In this document: positions 24,691-33,577 of the stretch, in pieces
Layout: each line of letters begins with the position of its first letter
How positions within the stretch are numbered: the first letter of the stretch is position 1
DNA from: an uncultured Eubacteriales bacterium
Lineage (GTDB): Bacteria; Bacillota; Clostridia; Oscillospirales; Acutalibacteraceae
Assembly (NCBI GenBank): GCA_934477125.1
Contig: CAKSOL010000006.1
Location: forward strand, 62,001 to 126,000
Direction of reading: 5' to 3'
DNA length: 64,000 nt
Program-made: the position numbers and the translations under genes
Notes under the pieces: model-generated
The model's input: only the letters and a program-made list of their open reading frames with translations
The model's database searches: none
What the model was told of the DNA's origin: nothing

Positions 24691-26328
24691 TTATGAAACG
24701 TCCTTACCCTCGGCAACGCGGGCTATCTGCTTTATAAACCGCGAAATTTCGCCGGAGCTTATGCGCCCCATCGCCTTGCCGTCGTTCTTATAAACATACT
24801 TTGTCGCGCTCGACGGATAAAACGCCAGGGTTTTCTTTGAGCCGTCGGCGGAATAGGTAAGAGTAATGGTAAGAACCGCCTGTTCACCCGACTGCGAGGT
24901 TTCAAAGTCGGAGGCGTTAAGGCTGACAAACTGCTGATAGAGGTTCTGGAAATAGGACGCCGTCAGCTTTTTGCCGTCCAGGGTTATAACATACTCCTCG
25001 TCGGCGTCGTCGCTGTCATCATAAACGATATCAAAGCTGTATGAGAAGCCGTCGCCGGTAAAGGTCATATTTGAAAGGTCGTTAATCGAGCTCATATAAA
25101 TGCTCTTGCCGTAAAAGCTCGCGGCGGAATTGTCGATAAACGATATGGAGGACGCGTCAACCTTTTTTATTATCCGGCTGTCGTCCGCAATAACGGCATA
25201 TCCGCCGTCGTCCCTTACCGCCGAAATTTTAAAGGTTCTTGAAACCGCCCCCGCTTTCAGCGTTACGGTAAGATAGGGCGAGTCCAGTCCGAATTTTTTA
25301 AGCGACGCCGCGCTTACGTCATAGGAATAAGCGCCGCTTGCCGAAAGACCGGAGTTGAACATTGCTATAACGTCGTCCAGCTTATCCGCGAGACGAACCT
25401 CCGGCGAGGCTGTGGCATAGGGGAGATACTGCGAAAGCTTTTCGTCGTTATTCGGAACTATAACAAGCGGCTGCGGGAAGTTTTTGCCCGTAAAGGTTAT
25501 GCTGTCAAAGCTCGAAAGAGTTTTACTGCCGCTGCTTTCGGTAGCGTATTTCGAGTCGAGCGCAGAGGTGTCAACGCCGGAAATTGCCGAGGTATCGGCA
25601 AAGTCAAGCAGCGTAAAGTCAAGACCGGTGAACAGGCTTACGTCAACAAGGTAAATGCCCTCTTTTCCGGAAACCGAGGTGTAGTAGCCGAGACCGTCGT
25701 AAGACTTTTCTCCTGCGGTTACGGTAAAGCTGCCGTCAGACGTTTCTATCTCCGCCTTATAGGACGGCGAATTTAAGCCGCATTCCTCCTCGGAGCGTCC
25801 GCTTATCTGCTGCATTGCGCTTAATGTAAACAGCGATGATACCGCCGAGGAAATTTTGCTTGAGCTTGTAAGTGAGCTGTCAACCCCGTCCGCCGACCAG
25901 GTTGTGGTAACGGAAGCGGAGGAGGACGATGCGGAGGAGCTGTCCGAATCGGAGGACTCCTCGGTTTTATGCTCGGCGCGGAGGGTAAACGAGCCGTTTG
26001 AATTGGTTACCGAAACTCGGTTCACATTATCGGCTTTCAGCTCTAAAAGGCTTATTTCCTCCGCATCGGATGAGCTTTGGCCGTCGGTCTCCTTTTTCGG
26101 AATGAGCTTTATAACCGTTATGGTTCCGCCTGTAAGCACGGCGACGGCAAGGGCTGCGGCGATTATCGCCCTGACCCGCTTTTTTCCGCCGCTCGGCTTT
26201 TTTGCGTGATGCTCAGCCGGGTCGGAAAAAACGGTTTCAAACTCCGAATATTCATCCTTATATTCGGGCTGCGGCGTTTCTCCGGTATTGAGGTCGGTTA
26301 ATTTTTCGTTTTCGGGCGTGTCACTCAT
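24691..26328 (-). CDS. DUF4340-domain membrane-anchored protein of an ABC operon
   Basis: A 545-residue protein with an acidic cytoplasmic N-terminus (about 45 residues), one membrane helix at about residues 53-75, and a long extracytoplasmic part rich in Ser, Asp and Tyr built of repeated beta-strand units, the DUF4340 pattern. DUF4340 proteins regularly accompany GldG-like ABC systems. Its start overlaps the stop of the upstream GldG-like gene (ATGA). A Ser/Asp-rich low-complexity stretch lies near residues 120-150. Molecular function is unknown; I infer it is the outer component of the same complex. Confidence 0.85.
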   Translation of the reverse strand: MSDTPENEKLTDLNTGETPQPEYKDEYSEFETVFSDPAEHHAKKPSGGKKRVRAIIAAALAVAVLTGGTITVIKLIPKKETDGQSSSDAEEISLLELKADNVNRVSVTNSNGSFTLRAEHKTEESSDSDSSSASSSSASVTTTWSADGVDSSLTSSSKISSAVSSLFTLSAMQQISGRSEEECGLNSPSYKAEIETSDGSFTVTAGEKSYDGLGYYTSVSGKEGIYLVDVSLFTGLDFTLLDFADTSAISGVDTSALDSKYATESSGSKTLSSFDSITFTGKNFPQPLVIVPNNDEKLSQYLPYATASPEVRLADKLDDVIAMFNSGLSASGAYSYDVSAASLKKFGLDSPYLTVTLKAGAVSRTFKISAVRDDGGYAVIADDSRIIKKVDASSISFIDNSAASFYGKSIYMSSINDLSNMTFTGDGFSYSFDIVYDDSDDADEEYVITLDGKKLTASYFQNLYQQFVSLNASDFETSQSGEQAVLTITLTYSADGSKKTLAFYPSSATKYVYKNDGKAMGRISSGEISRFIKQIARVAEGKDVS

Positions 26329-27974
26329 TTTGCATTCTTTCTCCTGATATAAACAAATATTGCTATGGCAATCATAGAAATCGGAATAAGCACTACAAAT
26401 ATAATCTGTATTGTGCGCGAGGTGCTTTCCTTGGGGGTTATCGTGTCTCCGGTTATGGTTTTGGGGGTAAACGAAATTTCGGAAACGCCGCTGTCGGAGA
26501 AAGCCTCAGCCGCAACCTGCGCAAACTGGGTGTTCGAGGTGTTCTGCTGCTTGGGCGCGATAAAGTCGGTGCTGGCAAAGGCGAACACCGCGCTGTTTAT
26601 ATCCTCGCCGTCTGAGTTCGTACCCTTTTTAACTCCGACTGCAACCAGCGCATAGGTTCCCTTATCCGAATTGGAATAGTCGTTCCAATCGCTGCCCGCG
26701 CCTACCGGAGCGGTTACAACGCTGTCGGGAGTGGGAACAAACGCCTGCGTTTCAATATCGCTGTCGGAGGAGGTTCCAACGGTTATCGGAGCATTCTCGG
26801 ATGAGGTTACGGCGCCGTAGGAGCTGCTGCGGAAGGCGATGGTCGTCGGGTCGCCGGAGAGGCAGTAATCGCCCGAAGTTTCAAACAGCTTGCCTTCGCT
26901 TACCTGAATACCCCAGTCGCCTAAAAATTCGTTGAGGTTGGGGAGAGCCTTTCCGCTCGCTCCGCCCATATAGATAAGCGTTTTGCGCAAATCGCCGTTG
27001 TTATAAAGGAAATTGCCGAGAATTTCAAGCTCGGAGGCGGAAAAATCGGTGTCCGGCTGAATAATAACAACAACGTCGCAGTTTTCGGGCAGGGAGTTTA
27101 CCGAGCTTGAATCAAGCTTTTCAACATTGAAGTTGTTGGACTCAAGCAGCTCCTGATATGCGGTGTAATAGGACTCCGCGGAGGAGGGGGAATGACCTGT
27201 CAGCAGAACGGCGTTTTTATCAACGCCGAGAACATATTCGATAGCTCCGGAGAGGGCGCTCTCGATGTTATTTCCCGAAATCGTATAGGAGGAACCCATT
27301 CCGTACATCTGATAATAGGAGGAATTGCTGTCCTCGGTAAGATTATAGATATCCTTGAAGGAAAGCACCTTATGGCGTTCGGTGGTTGTGCCGTTGTTCT
27401 CAACGTTCGCCGAAACTATGATATCGCCGTAGCTTATGCTTTCGTTGGGATATTTATAGTAAATTTCGGAGAACTTTGAGTCGTTATACATATCGATATA
27501 CTGCACGTCTATCTTCTTGTTGTAATCGTGGTACTTATTGACGAACAGCAGTGTCTGCTTATAATAATCCTGATAATCGGACGACAGGCTGTACATCTGA
27601 CTGCCAAGGTAGGATATATTGGAAACATAGTTATCCTCCGCCGCGCACACGGTTACGGAAATCGGCGAGGAAACATTTTTGATATAGTCAACGTTTTCCT
27701 TGGTTACGGTGCTCTGCTTGTCGGCGGAGAGGTCGTATTCAAGAGAAAAACGGTTGGACAGGGCGGAGATAAGCAGATTAAACACTACAACCGCCGCCAA
27801 AAACAGCACGGTTATCAGCAGCGAAAATCCGCCGCGGCGCAGCAAAAGCTCGTTTTTGAGCTTATGGATTTTATTCTTTTTCTCTTTTTTCGGCTTTCTG
27901 CTCTTTTTCTCTTTAAGCTCTGCTTTCGGCTCATCGGGAGCGGTAACGCCGTTTTTATTTAAATTTTCACTCAT
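26325..27974 (-). CDS. GldG-like ABC-associated membrane protein
   Basis: A 549-residue protein with a Lys/Glu-rich cytoplasmic N-terminus, a membrane helix at about residues 50-72, a large extracytoplasmic domain and a C-terminal membrane helix (about residues 520-542) followed by a basic tail. This topology and the central domain resemble the GldG/ABC_transp_aux family (intraflagellar-transport-like fold). The ATG at 27974 is chosen because AAAGGAGGGG lies six bases upstream; the in-frame position at 27998 overlaps the upstream permease gene. It sits between the permease and DUF4340 genes. The cargo or role of the complex outside Bacteroidetes gliding is not established. Confidence 0.85.
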   Translation of the reverse strand: MSENLNKNGVTAPDEPKAELKEKKSRKPKKEKKNKIHKLKNELLLRRGGFSLLITVLFLAAVVVFNLLISALSNRFSLEYDLSADKQSTVTKENVDYIKNVSSPISVTVCAAEDNYVSNISYLGSQMYSLSSDYQDYYKQTLLFVNKYHDYNKKIDVQYIDMYNDSKFSEIYYKYPNESISYGDIIVSANVENNGTTTERHKVLSFKDIYNLTEDSNSSYYQMYGMGSSYTISGNNIESALSGAIEYVLGVDKNAVLLTGHSPSSAESYYTAYQELLESNNFNVEKLDSSSVNSLPENCDVVVIIQPDTDFSASELEILGNFLYNNGDLRKTLIYMGGASGKALPNLNEFLGDWGIQVSEGKLFETSGDYCLSGDPTTIAFRSSSYGAVTSSENAPITVGTSSDSDIETQAFVPTPDSVVTAPVGAGSDWNDYSNSDKGTYALVAVGVKKGTNSDGEDINSAVFAFASTDFIAPKQQNTSNTQFAQVAAEAFSDSGVSEISFTPKTITGDTITPKESTSRTIQIIFVVLIPISMIAIAIFVYIRRKNAK

Positions 27975-27988
27975 TTTAAGCCCCTCCT

Positions 27989-28753
27989 TTAAGCCCATCT
28001 TCTCTTCTCAAGGGATCTCACGGACAGGAACAGGAACGCCGCGATAAAGCTCGCGAAATAAACCATATCTCCGAGGGATATTATCTGCTGGTAGAACCTG
28101 TCGAGAGGAGTTGAGAAGGTCAGCTTTTCAAGCACGAACACAAGCGCGTTTCTCAGCGCCAAAACGGTGTTTGAAATCCATTTTATCTTTATTCCGGTTA
28201 TCGAGGAGCTTGAGGAATTTATCCAGCTCGTTATCGCCGGCATAAGCATAATCATAATGTTGGTAACGAGGGTTGCAATCGCCGCAAGCGAGGTGCTTTC
28301 CGTCAGCGACGATATAAACAGTCCCATCGCTATGAGTATGGCGCCGAACAGCAGCATTCCGAGCAGCATATAAAGGTACGCTCCGAGGTGAGCCGAGGAA
28401 AGGCTCGCGGCGATTATCTCGAAAATAACCGTAGGAGCAAAGCTCAGAGCGTAAACCGCAAAGGCGGCAAGGAATTTGCCTAAAATTATGCCCGAAAGCG
28501 GAACCGGCGCCGTAAGCAGAGCCTGGTCGACCTTGCTGTGACGGTCCTCGCTGAGCAGACGCATGGTAATAAGCGGAATAAGGAACAGCGCATAGCTGTT
28601 CATCTGACCGGTTATAAGAGCAACGTCAACCGAGCCGCTGCTGTATATCATTCTGAATTGCAGTCCTAAAAAGAAGAACATTATCGCAAGGAAAATATAT
28701 CCCACAGGGGACAGAAAATATGCTTTGAATTCACGCTTGAATATCGCCGTCAT
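27989..28753 (-). CDS. ABC-2-type permease (GldF-like)
   Basis: A 254-residue integral membrane protein with six predicted hydrophobic helices, beginning F-K-R-E-F-K-A-Y-F-L-S-P-V-G-Y-I-F, the typical start of ABC-2 family permeases associated with GldA/GldG. The amphipathic segment after the third helix carries R-L-L-S-E-D-R-H-S-K. It overlaps the ATP-binding gene by four bases (28750-28753), so the subunits are coupled. It would form the membrane channel or mechanotransmission part of the four-gene system. Confidence 0.9.
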   Translation of the reverse strand: MTAIFKREFKAYFLSPVGYIFLAIMFFFLGLQFRMIYSSGSVDVALITGQMNSYALFLIPLITMRLLSEDRHSKVDQALLTAPVPLSGIILGKFLAAFAVYALSFAPTVIFEIIAASLSSAHLGAYLYMLLGMLLFGAILIAMGLFISSLTESTSLAAIATLVTNIMIMLMPAITSWINSSSSSITGIKIKWISNTVLALRNALVFVLEKLTFSTPLDRFYQQIISLGDMVYFASFIAAFLFLSVRSLEKRRWA

Positions 28754-29832
28754 TCCGCATCCGCTCCTTTCTCCTCAGTCTCGTTCTTTTCGGATTCTTC
28801 CTCCGGAAGCTCTATTTCAAAGTCCGGTGCAGGCTCGTCTGCTCCGCTTTCCTCCGGATCTGCCGGCAGAGTTCCGAGCATACGCCGCGCCTCGTTGTTA
28901 TCGGTTACTTCGGTAAGTCTTAAGAACACCTGCTCAAGCGACAAATCGTTTTCCGTAAGCGAAAGCAGGGTTTTGCCTCTGGATACAACTCTGTCGAACA
29001 CGGAGGCACGGATATCCGCGCCCTCCTCAGGCACGATATTGAAATCATATGTTCCGCTTTCCTTTCTTCCGAGCGAGGTTACCCGCCGAACGCCCTTAAC
29101 GCTCGAAAGAGCGGTAAGCATATCGTTTTCGTCGCAGGCTATGCGCGCCGTCAGAGAATGATCCTTGGAAAGGGCGGCGGAAAGGTTATCGGGGGTGTCG
29201 TCCGCAATTATCTGACCGCGGTTTATGATTATAACGCGGCGGCAGATAGCCGAGATTTCCGAGAGGATATGCGAGGAAAGAATAACGGTATGGTTTTTAC
29301 CGAGCTTTGCTATAAGGTTGCGGATTTCGATTATCTGCTTGGGGTCGAGACCGACGGTCGGCTCGTCGAGAATAAGCACGTCCGGATTTCCGATAAGCGC
29401 CTGCGCAAAGCCAACGCGCTGCCGGTAGCCCTTTGAAAGATACTTTATAAGGCGGTTCTGAACGTGGTCAATCTTGACCAGCCGCATAATTTCGTCGATA
29501 TGCGGCTTTTTCGGAAAGCGCACCTTTTTAAGGTCGTAAATAAAGTTAAGATACTCCCTTACCTTCATATCGGTGTAAAGCGGGGGCAGCTCAGGCAGAT
29601 AGCCTATGCGTTTTTTGGCTTCCTCCGGGTCGTTTACGATGTCAAAGCCGTCAATGGCGACCGACCCTTGGGTGAGCGAAAGATATCCGGTAAGGATATT
29701 CATTATCGTGGACTTTCCGGCGCCGTTCGGTCCGAGAAAGCCGATTACCTCTCCCTTGTCAATCGAAAAGCTTACGTGATCGACAGCAAGGAAACTTCCG
29801 TACCGTTTGCTCAGTCCGGTAACCTCAATCAT
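28750..29832 (-). CDS. ABC transporter ATP-binding protein (GldA-like) with acidic tail
   Basis: The nucleotide-binding subunit of the operon. Walker A G-P-N-G-A-G-K-S-T is at residues 34-42, the signature L-S-K-G-Y-R-Q-R-V-G near 138, Walker B L-I-L-D-E-P-T near 160, and the switch His in S-S-H-I-L-S-E. After the NBD (about residues 1-220) a CcmA/DUF4162-like domain follows, then about 50 residues rich in Glu, Asp and Pro that are unusual and probably disordered. A GGAGGAA site precedes ATG 29832. It is the first gene of the operon. Confidence 0.92.
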   Translation of the reverse strand: MIEVTGLSKRYGSFLAVDHVSFSIDKGEVIGFLGPNGAGKSTIMNILTGYLSLTQGSVAIDGFDIVNDPEEAKKRIGYLPELPPLYTDMKVREYLNFIYDLKKVRFPKKPHIDEIMRLVKIDHVQNRLIKYLSKGYRQRVGFAQALIGNPDVLILDEPTVGLDPKQIIEIRNLIAKLGKNHTVILSSHILSEISAICRRVIIINRGQIIADDTPDNLSAALSKDHSLTARIACDENDMLTALSSVKGVRRVTSLGRKESGTYDFNIVPEEGADIRASVFDRVVSRGKTLLSLTENDLSLEQVFLRLTEVTDNNEARRMLGTLPADPEESGADEPAPDFEIELPEEESEKNETEEKGADAE

Positions 29833-29871
29833 TGTTATTCCTCCAGTTTAAAATTAAATCTTTATTATGTT

Positions 29872-29898
29872 ATCATACGGTATGACGAAAATTGTAAA
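29872..29898 (-). promoter_or_regulatory. possible promoter of the Gld-like ABC operon
   Basis: On the minus strand TTTACA (plus 29893-29898) and TATGAT (29872-29877) are 15 bases apart, a short spacer. The surrounding 90 bases are A+T-rich and noncoding. Confidence 0.4.
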
Positions 29899-29925
29899 CA
29901 TCCTTTTAACAAAGCATAAACAATA

Positions 29926-30606
29926 TTACATAAGTATGCTTTTCAGCTCGTCGAGCCGGGATATTTCGTAGGTCGGCTTAATATTGCAGGGGCTGCCGTT
30001 CGGATTATACAGGCAGGTTGAAAGCCCGGCGTTTATTCCGCCGAGAATATCCGAGGAGGGAGAATCCCCGATAACCAGAACGCGGCTTTTATTGCAGTCC
30101 GGAACGCGCGATATAATATAGTCGAAGAACGCCTTTTCCGGCTTTTTCGCGCCTATCTCCTCGGAAATGAAAATTCCGCTGAAATAGCCCTCCAGTCCGG
30201 ATTCTCCTATCCGCTTATACTGCGTTTGGGCGACGCCGTTGGTCGCGGCGTAAACCCTTATCCCCCGTTCGCGCACCCAGCGCAGAATATCCTCCGCTCC
30301 GGGGATAACGTCGTGTCCTTCCGAAAGGCATACAAAGTATTCCGCCGAGAGCTTTTCGGGGTCGGCAGACACCCTGAGCCTTTTTACAAGCTCGTTAAAC
30401 CGCCCGGTAAAAATAGCCTCGCGCTCAATTTCGCCCCGCTCGAACGCCTCCCAGTATTTCCGGTTTATTTCCGAATAAAGGGCAGCGTTTTCATCGGTTG
30501 CCGGAATACCGTTCATTTCCATAACCCGGCGTATCGCCTTACGCTCGGAGCTGCTGAAATCAAGCAGAGTATTGTCAATATCGAAAAAAAGCGTATTGTA
30601 TTTCAA
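29926..30606 (-). CDS. HAD-superfamily hydrolase, YjjG-like nucleotidase
   Basis: A 226-residue cytoplasmic phosphatase. Motif I F-F-D-I-D-N-T-L-L-D-F supplies the nucleophile and acid Asp pair, motif II is in Y-A-A-T-N-G, motif III Lys is in G-A-K-K-P-E-K, and motif IV is G-D-S-P-S-S-D. A helical cap follows motif I. The motif details match YjjG/PynA-type non-canonical pyrimidine nucleotidases, which clean modified nucleotide pools, but substrate specificity is inferred. It is the last gene of the operon that starts at 34771, overlapping galU by four bases. Confidence 0.88.
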   Translation of the reverse strand: MKYNTLFFDIDNTLLDFSSSERKAIRRVMEMNGIPATDENAALYSEINRKYWEAFERGEIEREAIFTGRFNELVKRLRVSADPEKLSAEYFVCLSEGHDVIPGAEDILRWVRERGIRVYAATNGVAQTQYKRIGESGLEGYFSGIFISEEIGAKKPEKAFFDYIISRVPDCNKSRVLVIGDSPSSDILGGINAGLSTCLYNPNGSPCNIKPTYEISRLDELKSILM

Positions 30607-31472
30607 AGCTTTTCGGAAATCTCCTTTAAATATTCTCTCAGCTGTCCGCTGATTTCCGGATGCTTCAGTCCGACCTCAATATTAGCCTTCAGTATTCCGA
30701 ATTTATTGCCCATATCGTATCTCGTTCCGGAAAACTCAACTCCTATCATTCCGGCGGAACGTGCGGTAACCGCCATAGCGTCGGTCAGCTGAAGCTCGCC
30801 GCCGGCTCCGAGCGGAGTTTTTTCGAGAATGGAGAAAACCGAAGGGTCGAGAACGCAGCGGCCGAGTATCGCGTAATTCGAGAATTTTTCGCTCAGCTTC
30901 GGCTTTTCTATCATATCGCTGACTCCGAATATATGCTCCTCTAACCTGTCAACCTTGAGAGAGCAGTATTTAACTACGAATTCGTCCGGAACCTCTTTTA
31001 TTCCGACAACCCCCTTGCCGTATTTCTCATAGGCGGCGCAAAGCTCGACTATCGCGGGAGTTTCTCCGATTATAACATCGTCGCCGTAAAGCACGGCGAA
31101 CGGCTCGTCCCCGACAAATTCGCGGGCGCGCAGAACGGCGTCTCCGAGACCGCGCGTCTGCTTCTGGCGGATATAATAAATATTGGCGAGGTCGGCTGTG
31201 CGGCGCATTTCCTCCAAAACGGCTGTGTTTCCGCGGCGTTCAAGCATTGCCTCAAGCTCAACCGAATGGTCGAAATGGTCCTCTATAACGCCCTTGCCGC
31301 GGTTGGTTATTATCAGAATGTCGGTAATTCCCGCGTTTACAGCCTCCTCAACTATGTACTGTATCGCAGGCTTGTCAACGATGGGCAGCATTTCCTTGGG
31401 GAGCGCCTTGGAGGCGGGCAGAACCCTCGTTCCGAGTCCTGCGGCGGGGATAATCGCTTTTCTTATTTTCAT
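30603..31472 (-). CDS. galU: UTP-glucose-1-phosphate uridylyltransferase
   Basis: The enzyme makes UDP-glucose for exopolysaccharide, teichoic acid glucosylation and galactose metabolism. The 289 residues begin with the nucleotidyltransferase signature I-P-A-A-G-L-G-T-R (about residues 8-16) and the K-E-M-L-P-I-V-D-K-P-A-I-Q-Y motif. The metal-binding G-D-D is near residue 130 and G-E-L-Q-L-T-D-A near 235. The length and motifs are those of the bacterial GalU family. It starts two bases from the upstream zinc-ribbon gene and overlaps the downstream HAD gene. Confidence 0.96.
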   Translation of the reverse strand: MKIRKAIIPAAGLGTRVLPASKALPKEMLPIVDKPAIQYIVEEAVNAGITDILIITNRGKGVIEDHFDHSVELEAMLERRGNTAVLEEMRRTADLANIYYIRQKQTRGLGDAVLRAREFVGDEPFAVLYGDDVIIGETPAIVELCAAYEKYGKGVVGIKEVPDEFVVKYCSLKVDRLEEHIFGVSDMIEKPKLSEKFSNYAILGRCVLDPSVFSILEKTPLGAGGELQLTDAMAVTARSAGMIGVEFSGTRYDMGNKFGILKANIEVGLKHPEISGQLREYLKEISEKL

Positions 31473-31474
31473 AA

Positions 31475-32617
31475 TTAAACTCCTGTTATCGCAAGTATTA
31501 GCGCGACTGTTGCGGCAAAGGTTAAGAATATCGGCACAATAATTCCGATGGCGAGCAGTCCGCCCGATGTTCCTCCCGTTGCAGCCAGACCGAAACGGTA
31601 GTACTGCGGATTAACGCAGCCTGCCTGATATTTCCTTATGGATTTTACCGCTTTTTTCTTATAAATCCGGCAGCCGAACAGACCGAATACTATTGCAAGG
31701 GTTAAGTTAATCACCGTCTGAAGGGGAGTAAGTAAATTGTAAACTGCGGCAGGCAGCGAATTTTGCGGCTCATGTTCGGTTTCTTCGGGCGCAGGATAGG
31801 TTTCGTCCGGGAAATAATCTCCGTCCCCGTCGGAAAAGTCATCGCCGAAAATATTCTCGGTCATATAGGCTATCCGGTCGGCAATATCCGGAACAAAGGT
31901 TATTTCCAAGGCGGTTTTCGCTATACTGAGTACCATTCCCGCAGTCAGTAAAATAACGGCGATTTTGGGCATTTTCCGATAGAAGAACCAGCAGGCCGCG
32001 CCGAATGCGCCGAAGAAAAAGCTGAGCAGCGCCGGAGCCCAGAGCCAAGCCGCTTTATTTCCGGTAAGCTCCATTTTTGCAAATTTCGGAAGATAGACCG
32101 ACGCATTTTTGCCGACGAAAATTGCCATATCCTCCGCCGGAATACCGTCAATCGGCGGCATTTCAAAGGGCATATGACCCTGCTGAGGGTAAAACGGCGC
32201 AAAGCCGTCCGAATAAGCGCGGTTTGCGTTCTGAGAATACTGCACTCCCTGATACTGTCCGCCGGTCTGATAAGCCGTCTGTCCGTAATCCGAAGGCGGC
32301 GTCTGCCCGGAAGGCTGCTGCCGGGAACAATCTCCTCCGGCAGAGGGCGGATGTTGTCCCGGAGCGCCGCAAAAGGGGCTTTGAGGGGAATACTGCTGTC
32401 CGCCGGAAGCGGGGAATTGCTGCGCGCTGCTCTGAGCGGCGGAATTTGCGCCGGCAAAGGTCTGCTGTGCGCCTGTAAACGGTTGAGCGTACCCGTTCTG
32501 CGGCTGACGGACGTTTGCGTGCGGCGGCTCAAGCAGGGCTCCGCAGTTCTTGCAGTAGTCATACTCGCTTTCGTTTTCAACTCCGCAGCTTTTGCAGGCT
32601 CTTTTCTGTTCTTCCAT
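31475..32617 (-). CDS. zinc-ribbon membrane protein with Gln/Gly/Pro-rich linker
   Basis: A 380-residue protein. The N-terminus is a zinc ribbon (C-x-x-C near residue 8 and C-x-x-C near residue 23). Residues about 35-155 are low complexity, rich in Gln, Pro, Gly, Ser and Tyr. The C-terminal half has several hydrophobic segments in a DUF2628-like arrangement, with a central acidic loop. It resembles clostridial 'zinc ribbon domain-containing' membrane proteins whose function is unknown. The neighbouring gene at 32648-33577 encodes a related architecture, suggesting that both work at the membrane, possibly in the same complex. Confidence 0.75.
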   Translation of the reverse strand: MEEQKRACKSCGVENESEYDYCKNCGALLEPPHANVRQPQNGYAQPFTGAQQTFAGANSAAQSSAQQFPASGGQQYSPQSPFCGAPGQHPPSAGGDCSRQQPSGQTPPSDYGQTAYQTGGQYQGVQYSQNANRAYSDGFAPFYPQQGHMPFEMPPIDGIPAEDMAIFVGKNASVYLPKFAKMELTGNKAAWLWAPALLSFFFGAFGAACWFFYRKMPKIAVILLTAGMVLSIAKTALEITFVPDIADRIAYMTENIFGDDFSDGDGDYFPDETYPAPEETEHEPQNSLPAAVYNLLTPLQTVINLTLAIVFGLFGCRIYKKKAVKSIRKYQAGCVNPQYYRFGLAATGGTSGGLLAIGIIVPIFLTFAATVALILAITGV

Positions 32618-32647
32618 TCAATAACCTCCGGTTGATATTAAATTTGT

Positions 32648-33577
32648 CTATAAAACAAAGCTTATAAGAATTATCGGGAGATACTGGGCGGCAAGCAGCG
32701 CTATAATCAGCGCCCAGAGGCTTACTCCTCCCATCCGGCGGTAATCCTCGTCCGCGTCCTGACTTTCGGCGTTTATTTTTTTAACGTCTGCGATAACATG
32801 CCGGCGGTAAATTCCGTCGCCGAAAATGCCGCATAAAATCCGCAGCGTTAAATTTATTATAAGACCTGCTGCTGCAAGAGCCAGAGCGGCGGCAGGCAGC
32901 TTTATATCGGCCGCCGCCAAAAGCGCGGCATTGGTCATTTGCTGAGTTGAGATACCGGCTGCCGCCAGCGCGGAATAAAGCGGCTGGGTTAAAAGAACCG
33001 ACGCAGCGCCGATAATTCCGGTTATAACCGCGTATAAATACATTTTTCTTGAGGCAAACCAAGCCCAGGGAAAAAGAAAGGCAAGCCAGTTCCATGAGGT
33101 CTTTTTTCCTGCCGCCATCATAGCAAACCGGGGAATATAGCGCGGAGTGTTGGCGAAAACAAAGCGTTTTGCCTCTTCGGCTGTAACTCCCTCGCCGATA
33201 TCGGTATCCGCCGGAACTCCGCCCAGCATATCGTTACCGAAGCCCTGAATAACTCTCGGCGCTCCGCAGCGCGGACAGGCAGGGATGCCGTCGTCGTATT
33301 CCTCTCCGCAGAACCGGCAGCGAACCGTTCCCGGAGTAAGCCGTTCCTTGTCGCTCGCAATTTTTTCGTTGATTTTTGCCGTTTCGTTTTCGGCGCTGTG
33401 AACAAGATTATACTGCTGCGGCGTGCCGTGAGCTTCGGCGCAGCCGCAATGACCGACAGCGTTATAGCAGTCCCTGTGGTGCGGTGCGCCGCATTCCGGG
33501 CAGTAAACTATATCATCGTCGTCAAACAGATATGCGTGGCAAACCGCGCATTGCTTTCTGTCCTGCTGTTTATCCAT
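32648..33577 (-). CDS. RING-like zinc-finger membrane protein, DUF2628-like
   Basis: A 309-residue protein starting with a dense Cys/His cluster (C-A-V-C, C-P-E-C, H-H-R-D-C, G-H-C-G-C), a RING/treble-clef-like zinc module. A second zinc ribbon (C-R-F-C and C-P-R-C near residues 95-115) and several membrane helices (about residues 170-310) follow. The region W-N-W-L-A-F-L-F-P-W-A-W-F matches the DUF2628 start. ATG 33577 is chosen because GGGAG lies upstream and 33610 falls deep in the Nudix gene; even so it overlaps that gene by eight bases. Ubiquitin-ligase activity should not be assumed. Function unknown. Confidence 0.8.
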   Translation of the reverse strand: MDKQQDRKQCAVCHAYLFDDDDIVYCPECGAPHHRDCYNAVGHCGCAEAHGTPQQYNLVHSAENETAKINEKIASDKERLTPGTVRCRFCGEEYDDGIPACPRCGAPRVIQGFGNDMLGGVPADTDIGEGVTAEEAKRFVFANTPRYIPRFAMMAAGKKTSWNWLAFLFPWAWFASRKMYLYAVITGIIGAASVLLTQPLYSALAAAGISTQQMTNAALLAAADIKLPAAALALAAAGLIINLTLRILCGIFGDGIYRRHVIADVKKINAESQDADEDYRRMGGVSLWALIIALLAAQYLPIILISFVL

